From: Microbacterium sp. Root553
GTDB taxonomy: Bacteria > Actinomycetota > Actinomycetes > Actinomycetales > Microbacteriaceae
DNA: 64,000 bases
Assembly: GCF_001426995.1 (NCBI RefSeq)
Contig: NZ_LMFY01000002.1
Span: 34,463 to 98,462 of the forward strand
Reading direction: 5' to 3'
In this document: positions 7,752 to 14,256 of the stretch, piece after piece
Numbering within the stretch: the stretch's first letter is position 1
How the letters are laid out: each line of letters opens with the position of its first letter
Notes under the pieces: model-generated
What the model was told of the DNA's origin: nothing
Seen by the model: only the letters and a program-made list of their open reading frames with translations
The model's database searches: none
Made by a program: the position numbers and the translations under genes

Positions 7752-9106
7752 CGCAGCTCTTCGCCCTGCACAGCGCGTACGGCCTCGCCACGGTGGCGGC
7801 GGCGCTCGACGGCGGACTGCTCGGCGCGCACGGCGAGCGCATCCTCGTGCCCTTCGTCTCGTCGCGCGTGCCGGAGACGTCGGTGGGGATACTCGCCGAC
7901 CCGGCCCTCGCCACCCTGCGGGACCGCTTCGATCGGGTCGAGGATCTCGACGCGCTGCTCGGCCCCCTGCATCCGAGCGGGTGGCAGCCGGACGCCGCCG
8001 ACCTGCCGCTGCTGCGCCGATTGCTGACGCGGGCCTGGCGGCTCGCCGACGACGACCTCGAGGTGTTCGTGCAGAGCCCGCAGGTCGCCCCGGCGCACAC
8101 GCTCATGCTGCTGTTCCCGCACGCGCGACTCACGGTCGTCGGCGACGGGCTGATGACGTATTCGCCGATGCGCATCCGCCTCCCGCACACGGTGACGGCG
8201 CGGATCGGGGCCGTCGTGTACGCCGACGTCGTGCCCGGAGTGACGCCGCTCGTCGGGGGGACCGCGGCCGTGCCCGTGCCCGTCACGCCCGATCTCCTTC
8301 GCGCGGCTCTCGCAGAGACCGCCGAGGACGTCGACGACACGGCGGAGCTCGTCGATGCCCTCGGCGGGGAATCGACCGCGCTCGTGCTCGGACAGTACCT
8401 CTCGGCGCTGGGGCTGCTGAGCGAGCGCGAGGAGGTCGCCGCCCAGCGCGCGATGATCGACCGCGCGGCGCAGGATCGCCCCCTCCACATCGTGTTCAAG
8501 CCGCACCCCGCGGCTCCGCCTCGGCGCAACGACGCCCTGCGCGATCGGGCCGGAGTGCTCGGCATCGACTTCCGCGAGTACCACGGTGCGCTCGCCGCGG
8601 AGGCGTTGGCGGAGCGCATCGACGCCGGGGTCGTCGTCGCAGGGTTCTCGACCGCGCTGCCGACCGTGCACGCGCTGTTCGGACGGGATATCGACGCGGT
8701 GGGCACCGCCGAGGTGCTCGCACGGCTGACCCCGTACGAGAACAGCAACCGCGTTCCCGCGACGATCGTCGATGCGCTCACCCGCCCGGACTCGCCCTAC
8801 CGCGACCCCGAACGGATGCAGCTGCTGATCGACGCGGTCGGCTACGTCATGCAGCCCCTCGTCGCCGCTCATCTGCGTGGTCGTGCCGAGACGCTGCTGC
8901 AGAGCATCCACCCCGCCGATCGCGAGCGGTACTTCACCGCGGACCGGCTGGCCGAACTGCGGCTCCCCGGAGCCCCGGCCGAGACGATGGTGCGGCGGAT
9001 GCTGCGGCCCGCGGGAGGCGTGGGTCGCACCGAGCAGGTCAGGCTCACCGTGCGGGGTGCGGGCCGACGCGTCGGTCGGGCCTGGCGCGTGCTCAGGGGG
9101 CGGTGA
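7748..9106 (+). CDS. Polysialyltransferase-family glycosyltransferase
   Basis: 452 residues. GT-B-like enzyme of the bacterial polysialyltransferase (GT52-like) type. Visible motifs are VVGDGLMTY near residues 129-137, the HP motif in HIVFKPHPAA near 246-255, and the serine/threonine-rich VAGFSTALPTV near 297-307; these classes bind CMP-activated nonulosonic acids. The C-terminal 100 residues are basic and may contact the membrane. ATG 7748 overlaps the preceding stop. With the CMP-synthetase and NeuB genes downstream it probably adds or polymerises a sialic-acid-like sugar on a surface polymer. Linkage and acceptor cannot be read. Confidence 0.83.
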   Translation: MTQLFALHSAYGLATVAAALDGGLLGAHGERILVPFVSSRVPETSVGILADPALATLRDRFDRVEDLDALLGPLHPSGWQPDAADLPLLRRLLTRAWRLADDDLEVFVQSPQVAPAHTLMLLFPHARLTVVGDGLMTYSPMRIRLPHTVTARIGAVVYADVVPGVTPLVGGTAAVPVPVTPDLLRAALAETAEDVDDTAELVDALGGESTALVLGQYLSALGLLSEREEVAAQRAMIDRAAQDRPLHIVFKPHPAAPPRRNDALRDRAGVLGIDFREYHGALAAEALAERIDAGVVVAGFSTALPTVHALFGRDIDAVGTAEVLARLTPYENSNRVPATIVDALTRPDSPYRDPERMQLLIDAVGYVMQPLVAAHLRGRAETLLQSIHPADRERYFTADRLAELRLPGAPAETMVRRMLRPAGGVGRTEQVRLTVRGAGRRVGRAWRVLRGR

Positions 9107-9111
9107 CCGGA

Positions 9112-10398
9112 ATGACCACGACGAGGACGAGGGCGGCGATGACGAACGGGACGGCGACGACGATGACCGACGCGACAATGACCGACGCGACGATGACGGA
9201 CGCGACGATGACGAACGCGACGACGCCGGATGCGGGTGATCGCGGACGGGTGGTCGCGATCATCCCAGCGCGCGGCGGGTCGAAGGGGGTTCCGCGCAAG
9301 AACCTCAGGAGGGTCGGGGGGATGCCGTTGGTCGAGCGCGCCGTGCGCAGCGCCCTCGCGGTCCCCGACATCGATCTCGTCGTCGTCTCGACCGACGACG
9401 ACGAGATCGCCGCGGTCAGCCGTGCCGCCGGCGCGCGCGTCGTGCGTCGTCCGGCCGCGCTCTCGGGCGACACCGCCTCGTCGGAGAGCGCGATCCTGCA
9501 CGCCCTCGAGGACCTCGAGGCCGCCGGTGAGCGCATCGACGTCGTGGCCTTCCTGCAGGCCACGTCGCCGTTCATCCCGACCGGCGCGCTCGCCGCCGCC
9601 GTCCGCGAGGTCGGCGACGGTCGGGCGGACAGCGTGTTCGCCGCACACGAGACCTACGGATTCCTCTGGGGGCGCGGCGGCGGCACTGCTGCCGATGCGG
9701 CGGTCGCACTCAACCACGACGCCGCGCACCGACCGCGTCGTCAGGATCGGGAGCCGCACTACCTCGAGACGGGCGCGTTCTACGTGTTCCGCGCGGAGGG
9801 CTTCCGGGCGGCGGAGCACCGCTTCTTCGGTCGCATCCGCATCGCCGAGGTGCCGGAGTGGACGGCGATCGAGATCGACGACGAGCAGCAGCTGCGGATC
9901 GCGCGAGCGCTCGCCGCGCTGCATGAGACGCCGGAGCGCATACCGGTCAAGGCCGTGGTCACCGACTTCGACGGGGTGCACACCGATGACACCGCGAGCG
10001 TCGACGCCGACGGTGTCGAGCGGGTGCGGGTGAGCCGCGAGGACGGCATGGGGGTCTCGCTGCTGCGGCGGGCCGGCATCCCGATGCTGATCCTGTCGAC
10101 CGAGGTCAATCCGGTGGTGCGGGCGCGCGCCGAGAAGCTCCGCGTTCCGGTGATGCACGGCATCGACGACAAGGAGTCGGCGCTGCGCGGCTGGGCGGCG
10201 GACGCCGGCATCCCGCTCGCCGAGATCGCCTACCTCGGCAACGACGTCAACGACCTTCCGGCTCTGCGCATCGTGGGGTGGCCGATCGCCGTGGCGAATG
10301 CGCATCCGCTCGTGCTCGCAGCGGCCAGGGTCGTGCTCCGTCGCCGGGGCGGACACGGCGCCGTCCGTGAGCTGATCGAACGGGTGTTGCCGGGCTGA
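9112..10398 (+). CDS. neuA: Bifunctional CMP-nonulosonate (sialate/Kdn) cytidylyltransferase - HAD phosphatase fusion
   Basis: 428 residues. The first 45 are a low-complexity Met-Thr-Asp-Ala-Thr repeat tail. Residues about 48-270 are an acylneuraminate cytidylyltransferase: IIPARGGSKGVPRKN, FLQATSPF, and ALFYVF-like YLETGAFYVFRAEGF. Residues about 280-428 are a KdsC-like HAD phosphatase with intact nucleophile and acid aspartates in TDFDGVHTDD (D285, D287) and the late GNDVNDL motif. It would activate the sugar with CTP and may dephosphorylate the 9-phosphate precursor. GTG 9103, overlapping the previous stop, is an alternative start, and several in-frame ATGs occur within the repeat. Confidence 0.88.
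   Translation: MTTTRTRAAMTNGTATTMTDATMTDATMTDATMTNATTPDAGDRGRVVAIIPARGGSKGVPRKNLRRVGGMPLVERAVRSALAVPDIDLVVVSTDDDEIAAVSRAAGARVVRRPAALSGDTASSESAILHALEDLEAAGERIDVVAFLQATSPFIPTGALAAAVREVGDGRADSVFAAHETYGFLWGRGGGTAADAAVALNHDAAHRPRRQDREPHYLETGAFYVFRAEGFRAAEHRFFGRIRIAEVPEWTAIEIDDEQQLRIARALAALHETPERIPVKAVVTDFDGVHTDDTASVDADGVERVRVSREDGMGVSLLRRAGIPMLILSTEVNPVVRARAEKLRVPVMHGIDDKESALRGWAADAGIPLAEIAYLGNDVNDLPALRIVGWPIAVANAHPLVLAAARVVLRRRGGHGAVRELIERVLPG
9163..9222 (+). repeat. 4 x 15-bp in-frame tandem repeat, each unit opening with ATG
   Basis: Units start at 9163, 9178, 9193 and 9208 with consensus ATGACSGACGCGACR, encoding MTDAT three times and MTNAT once. It lies in the N-terminal tail of the cytidylyltransferase gene, so copy number changes keep the frame. 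Confidence 0.9.
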
Positions 10399-10426
10399 CC
10401 GGTGCCGGTAACCGCGTGGTCGTGCG

Positions 10427-10439
10427 GCGTTCACCCCCG
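10427..10439 (+). repeat. 13-base motif upstream of neuB (copy 2)
   Basis: A second exact GCGTTCACCCCCG, 43 bases before neuB and inside the only sizeable gap of the operon. It suggests an internal promoter or a shared regulator site. Confidence 0.35.
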
Positions 10440-10482
10440 GAGCGTACTCAGGGAGGACGGCATCTCGACGACCGGAGGAACC

Positions 10483-11355
10483 ATGACTGTCAGCATCGGC
10501 TCACGCGTGATCGGCGGCGGCCACCCCGCCTATCTGATCGCCGAGATCGGCCTGAACCACAACGGCGACGTCGACATCGCCAAGCGCCTGATCGACGTGG
10601 CGGCGAAGGCCGGTGCCGACGCCGTGAAGTTCCAGAAGCGCACACCCGAGATCTCCACCCCCGAGCACATGCGCGACGTGCCGCGCGAGACGCCGTGGGG
10701 GACCATGAGCTACCTCGACTACCGCCGACGCGTCGAGTTCGGGCGTGACGAGTACGTCGCGATCGGCGACCATGCCACGATGCTCGGCCTCGACTGGTTC
10801 GCCTCCCCGTGGGACGTGCCGAGCGTCGACTTCCTCGAAGAACTGAACGTCGTGGCACACAAGGTGGCCTCCGCGAGCCTCACCGACACCGAGCTGCTCG
10901 TCGCGCTGCGCGAGACGGGCAAGCCGATCATCCTCTCGACGGGCATGTCGACGATCGAGCAGATCGATCGCGCACTCGCCACGCTCGGCACCGACCGGGT
11001 CGTGCTGATGCACGCCACCTCGACGTATCCGCTGGAGCCCGAGGAGGCGAACCTCCGCGCGATCGCCTCGCTGCGCGACCGTTACCCCGGCATCCCCGTG
11101 GGGTACTCGGGCCACGAGCGCGGACTGCAGATCTCTCTCGCCGCCGTGGCGATCGGCGCCGTCGCGGTCGAACGGCACATCACGCTCGATCGCACGATGT
11201 GGGGCTCCGACCACGCCGCCTCGCTCGAGCCGACGGGGCTCGAGCACCTCGTGCGCGACATCCGGGTGATCGAGACGGCCCTCGGCGACGGCGTGAAGCG
11301 GGTGTTCGACAGCGAGCGCGCGCCGATGGCGAAGCTCCGTCGCATCTCCGCATGA
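10483..11355 (+). CDS. neuB: NeuB-family nonulosonic acid synthase lacking the SAF domain
   Basis: 290 residues. TIM-barrel synthase that condenses phosphoenolpyruvate with a mannose or N-acetylmannosamine type sugar. Family motifs are visible: IAEIGLNHNGD near residues 17-27, AVKFQKRTPE near 48-57, ILSTGMS near 150, and VGYSGHERG near 206-214. Family members usually carry about 60 further residues forming a C-terminal SAF (antifreeze-like) domain that reaches into the partner's active site; here the protein stops where that linker would begin. GGAGGA 3 bases before ATG 10483 fixes the start; the longer upstream open frame has no support. It overlaps the next gene by ATGA. Confidence 0.9.
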   Translation: MTVSIGSRVIGGGHPAYLIAEIGLNHNGDVDIAKRLIDVAAKAGADAVKFQKRTPEISTPEHMRDVPRETPWGTMSYLDYRRRVEFGRDEYVAIGDHATMLGLDWFASPWDVPSVDFLEELNVVAHKVASASLTDTELLVALRETGKPIILSTGMSTIEQIDRALATLGTDRVVLMHATSTYPLEPEEANLRAIASLRDRYPGIPVGYSGHERGLQISLAAVAIGAVAVERHITLDRTMWGSDHAASLEPTGLEHLVRDIRVIETALGDGVKRVFDSERAPMAKLRRISA

Positions 11356-11411
11356 GCGGATCGGGCATGAGCGGATCGGGCATGAGCGGATCGGGCGCGA
11401 GCGGATCGGGC
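11352..11411 (+). repeat. 4 x 15-bp tandem repeat that triplicates the start codon
   Basis: Three identical units ATGAGCGGATCGGGC at 11352, 11367 and 11382, then a fourth at 11397 in which ATG has become GCG. It encodes MSGSG three times and ASGSG once. The first ATG overlaps the neuB stop codon. Confidence 0.95.
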
Positions 11412-12803
11412 GCGCTCCGGGTCGTCGCGATCGCCGATGCCGACTCGTTCGTGAAGTGGTCGGCGTCGCTGCTCGGCGGCGTGGCCGGCATCCGTCCGCA
11501 TCTGCTGATCGTGCAGACGCCCCTGACGGCCAGCGTCGCGCAGCAGCGCACGGCCCTGGCCGGAACCGGGATGCTGCCCGAGAACGTCACTCGGGTGGCC
11601 TTCGCGCAGGCCGCGGGGTGGCTCGAGGGGCAGCGCCCCGACGTCGTCCTGCTCGCCGGGCGCGGGCCTTTCGTGCGGCTCATGGGCCGGGTCGTCGACG
11701 TGCTCTCCCGTCGCCCGGTCGTCGTCACGGGCCTACCAGGCATGGCGATCCCCGCCCAGCGGGGCGCTCTGGAGTACCGCCGTCACAGCGACCTCCTCGT
11801 GGTGCACTCGCACCGGGAGGAGCGGGCCTTCGCCGACCTGGGACATCGGATCGGCGTGCAGGTGCCGACGGCGCTCGCCACGCTGCCGTTCGCACGCTCG
11901 AGGTCGCGGATGCTCGCGAGCGACCCGGCTAGGGTGCGCGCTGCGGTCGCCGACTCCGACCGTCACTCCCGCACCCTCGTCGCCGAGCGACCCGTGCCGC
12001 AGGGTCAGGCCCGCCCGGCGCGGCCGCCGGCGACCGACCTCGTGTTCGCGGCGCAGGCCCTGGTCCCCGTCTCCCGGGAGCAGAGAGACGAGATCGCGGC
12101 GACACTGGTGCGCGCGGCCGAGGCCGATCCGACCCGCCGTGTGGTGCTCAAGCTGCGCTCACGGCCGGGCGAGGCCGAGACGCACCTCGAGAACGCCCCG
12201 TACCTCGACCTGCTGCCGACGCGGTTGCCTCCCAACCTGGCGATCTCGTACTCGTCGATGGCCCAGGCGCTGTCGACGGCGGCGGGGCTCGTGACCGTGA
12301 GCTCGACTGCGGCCATCGAGGCCGTCGCCCTGGGGATCCCGGTCATCGCCCTGGATTCGTTCGGGGTCAGCAAGAGCCTGCTGAACACGGTGTTCGTCGG
12401 CAGCGGTCTGCTCGGCGGGCGCAACGAGGTCGTGGCCGGTCGGTTCCGGCATCCGCATCCCGACTGGCTGCGCGACAACTACTTCCACCCGTCCTCGGAA
12501 TCCGCGTGGTGGTCGCACGTCGAGCATCTGGTCGCGCTGCGGCGCGCCGGAGCGCTGCCCGCGCGCCGGGTGACCGCCGCTCGCGGCGGACGGATGCACG
12601 AGGCATGGCACCGCGCGAGCGTTCTCGGCTCCGAGGATCGCACGCTCAGCGGCGCGGCCGCTCTCGCGATCGGAGTGCCCGCCACCGCGGCGCTGGCCGC
12701 CCTGCGCCGCGGTCGCGCGCCGGTGGGCGGCGGCACCTGGGCGGACGCGTCGACGGACTTCACGCTCGAACCGAACCCGTTCCAGGACTCGATCCGGCGC
12801 TGA
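11352..12803 (+). CDS. DUF6716-type putative glycosyltransferase
   Basis: 483 residues. After an N-terminal MSGSG repeat tail it shows a GT-B-like layout: an N-terminal Rossmann half (LRVVAIADADSFVKW, then RPDVVLLAGRGPFVR) and a C-terminal half with VVLKLRSRPGEAETH near residue 263 and TVSSTAAIEAVALGIPVIALD near 315-336, the pattern of a nucleotide-sugar site. I recall this as the DUF6716 family, which accompanies neuA/neuB in actinobacteria. It has no membrane helix. It closes the operon and is probably the second polymer glycosyltransferase. Three in-frame ATGs at 11352, 11367 and 11382 are possible starts. Confidence 0.8.
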   Translation: MSGSGMSGSGMSGSGASGSGALRVVAIADADSFVKWSASLLGGVAGIRPHLLIVQTPLTASVAQQRTALAGTGMLPENVTRVAFAQAAGWLEGQRPDVVLLAGRGPFVRLMGRVVDVLSRRPVVVTGLPGMAIPAQRGALEYRRHSDLLVVHSHREERAFADLGHRIGVQVPTALATLPFARSRSRMLASDPARVRAAVADSDRHSRTLVAERPVPQGQARPARPPATDLVFAAQALVPVSREQRDEIAATLVRAAEADPTRRVVLKLRSRPGEAETHLENAPYLDLLPTRLPPNLAISYSSMAQALSTAAGLVTVSSTAAIEAVALGIPVIALDSFGVSKSLLNTVFVGSGLLGGRNEVVAGRFRHPHPDWLRDNYFHPSSESAWWSHVEHLVALRRAGALPARRVTAARGGRMHEAWHRASVLGSEDRTLSGAAALAIGVPATAALAALRRGRAPVGGGTWADASTDFTLEPNPFQDSIRR

Positions 12804-12811
12804 GTGCCGAT

Positions 12812-13747
12812 CTACCTCGGGGCTGAGGCGCGGCCGATGATCGAGGGCGGGTTCGGGTCATCCCATCGCTGGAAGGTCTGCACTCCCCAGAACACGGCGA
12901 ACAGGATCAGGGCGACCGCTTCGCCGACGAAGACGATCGGAGTCTCCCCGAACGTCTGGCGGAAGAGAAGAGCCACGACGAGCAGCACGAGGTCGGCGAT
13001 CAGCAACCCCGAGATCCAGCGGTAGAGCGATCGTTGGCGAGGAGTGGGCGCACTCTCGCCCGGTTCGAGGGGGCCTCCCGCATGGAGGATCGGGACCGCC
13101 GAGAACACGCCGAAGAACAGCAGAGTCACGGCGAAGTGGATGCTGTGCACGGGCCAGAAGTTGAATGGGAAGGACTCGTTCAGCGCAGGGGCGAATGCGA
13201 GGGCGACGACGACGACGGCGGTGGTGACCGCGATGATCGACACCAGTCGGGCCGAGCGATCCGGGGTGCGGGTGCGGTGGCGGATCACCGCCGTCGCGAC
13301 GACCACGGCCACGACCACGACCACATAGACGGCGATCCCCGCCTTGGCGGTGCCGATGTCCTCCGCCGGAATGCAGTCCACCGTGACCGGGCAGGGCAGG
13401 TGACCGACCGCACGAGGATCGGCGAGGCCCGTCGGAACGATCGCGATGAGGGGCGCGAACACCGCGCAGACATCGAGGAGAGTCGTGGCACGGCTCCGTC
13501 CGGAGAGCGCGAGGAGCACGACGGATGCCGCGAAGAGCGCTCCGACGAAGACATCGCGCCCGGGGGTGTAGAAAGCATGGCTGATCGAGGCGAGCGGCTG
13601 CCATCCGAACACCAGCGGCTCCCACGTCACGACGACGCTCTGCAGTGCGACACTGACGAGCAGCGTGAAGACGATGAGCACCAGGGCGAGACGCAGGTAA
13701 CGGTGGGTCTTCTGCGGGGTCGTCGCGGGGGGAACTGCGGCTGTCAT
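12812..13747 (-). CDS. Polytopic membrane protein of unknown function
   Basis: 311 residues with about eight membrane helices, the first at residues 19-40. Short loops contain a cysteine pair (PCPVTVDC near residue 120) that could form an extracytoplasmic disulfide. I do not recognise a family. The overall look is similar to DUF998-type membrane proteins, but no motif proves it. The start is set by TACGGT 6 bases upstream on the minus strand. It is convergent with the nonulosonate operon, with 8 bases between the stop codons. Confidence 0.75.
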   Translation of the reverse strand: MTAAVPPATTPQKTHRYLRLALVLIVFTLLVSVALQSVVVTWEPLVFGWQPLASISHAFYTPGRDVFVGALFAASVVLLALSGRSRATTLLDVCAVFAPLIAIVPTGLADPRAVGHLPCPVTVDCIPAEDIGTAKAGIAVYVVVVVAVVVATAVIRHRTRTPDRSARLVSIIAVTTAVVVVALAFAPALNESFPFNFWPVHSIHFAVTLLFFGVFSAVPILHAGGPLEPGESAPTPRQRSLYRWISGLLIADLVLLVVALLFRQTFGETPIVFVGEAVALILFAVFWGVQTFQRWDDPNPPSIIGRASAPR

Positions 13748-13753
13748 GAGGCG

Positions 13754-13759
13754 ACCGTA
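13754..13759 (-). promoter_or_regulatory. -10 box of the 12812-13747 membrane gene
   Basis: On the minus strand TACGGT ends 6 bases before the ATG at 13747. Confidence 0.45.
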
Positions 13760-13834
13760 CACCGCTGCCCCTTCGCAGCTGCGCCTCGCACTCACCGCAC
13801 CGAGCGCGAGCACCTGCATCCCGTGTGTGATATT

Positions 13835-13979
13835 CCGGGCGGCCGCGTAATGATCCGTGATCTCGCGCGTCTCTACAGGGGAGGGCCCTCTGCGGCCCTT
13901 CCCCCGGCACTCTCTGCCGGGCGGCCGCAGCCTTTCCTGGCTCCGGCGGGGGAAGGCGCGGGGGCGTCTTCCCCCTTTT
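13835..13979 (+). other. Structured GC-rich non-coding block, possible small RNA
   Basis: The stretch between 13748 and 14128 has no credible gene. It holds a direct repeat CCGGGCGGCCGC at 13835-13846 and 13917-13928, a hairpin near 13879-13905 (GGGGAGGGCC with GGCCCTTCCCC), the hairpin CCCGGCA-CTCTC-TGCCGGG near 13903-13921, and a terminator-like hairpin at its end. Together these could be a small structured RNA on the plus strand. It matches no RNA family that I recognise. Confidence 0.35.
13948..13979 (+). terminator. Terminator-like hairpin with T run
   Basis: GGGGGAAG (13948-13955) pairs with CTTCCCCC (13968-13975) over a 12-base loop, followed by TTTT. It has no upstream plus-strand protein gene to serve, which argues for a small transcript. 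Confidence 0.5.
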
Positions 13980-14113
13980 CCGTTCCGACCTCTTCTGCCC
14001 CTCACGGGTGTGGTCGTGCGGTGCGGAAACGTCGCAGGGCGACGCGCTGCGCCATGATCCGACGCACTCTGTCAACCCCCGCAACGATTCTCGCCATCGG
14101 CGACGGGGCCGGG

Positions 14114-14119
14114 TAGCGT
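14114..14119 (+). promoter_or_regulatory. Possible -10 box before the tRNA-like element
   Basis: TAGCGT ends 9 bases before the 5' end of the tRNA-like element at 14129. There is no convincing -35 box. Confidence 0.3.
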
Positions 14120-14128
14120 CGTCATCAT

Positions 14129-14204
14129 CGCGGCGATCCGGGCGGTCCCGGGCCTCAGCTCATACCTGACGGCGTTGCGGGTTCGACTCCCGCCGTCGCG
14201 TCCA
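14129..14204 (+). tRNA. Atypical tRNA-like element, CAU anticodon, encoded CCA
   Basis: 76 bases. The acceptor stem CGCGGCG pairs fully with CGTCGCG (one G-T pair), followed by T and an encoded CCA. The T arm is perfect: GCGGG, TTCGACT, CCCGC. The anticodon arm has loop CTCATAC (T33, anticodon CAT) on a stem with four pairs and a C-C mismatch at 27-43. The D arm is weak (three of four pairs), and the normally conserved T8, A14 and A21 are absent. It could be an unusual tRNA for Met or Ile, a decaying tRNA, or a tRNA-like RNA. It is not a normal initiator or elongator tRNA-Met sequence. Confidence 0.5.
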
Positions 14205-14208
14205 CTTC

Positions 14209-14224
14209 GAGGCATGCGTGCCTC
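14209..14224 (-). terminator. Hairpin after the siderophore operon
   Basis: GAGGCA-TGCG-TGCCTC, with a second small hairpin CACGA-ATCAC-TCGTG at 14226-14240, lies just past the end of the last gene of the minus-strand operon. There is no T run; termination is inference. Confidence 0.35.
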
Positions 14225-14256
14225 TCACGAATCACTCGTGCCAGGCACTCTCGCGG

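Noticed and set aside
9163-9222. CRISPR-like or phase-variable frameshift repeat
   Set aside because: Units are contiguous without spacers, and 15 bp keeps the reading frame, so neither CRISPR nor on/off frameshifting fits.
13857-14057. 66-residue plus-strand open frame
   Set aside because: Arg/Pro/Gly-rich, no ribosome site, crosses the terminator-like hairpin.
13845-14204. tmRNA (ssrA) ending at the tRNA-like element
   Set aside because: The 5' acceptor partner lies only 76 bases upstream, and no tag reading frame ending in Ala-Ala-stop or tmRNA 5' sequence is present.
14129-14240. Integrase attachment site at a tRNA 3' end
   Set aside because: No integrase, no second copy of the tRNA 3' end in the window and no change in gene character on either side.
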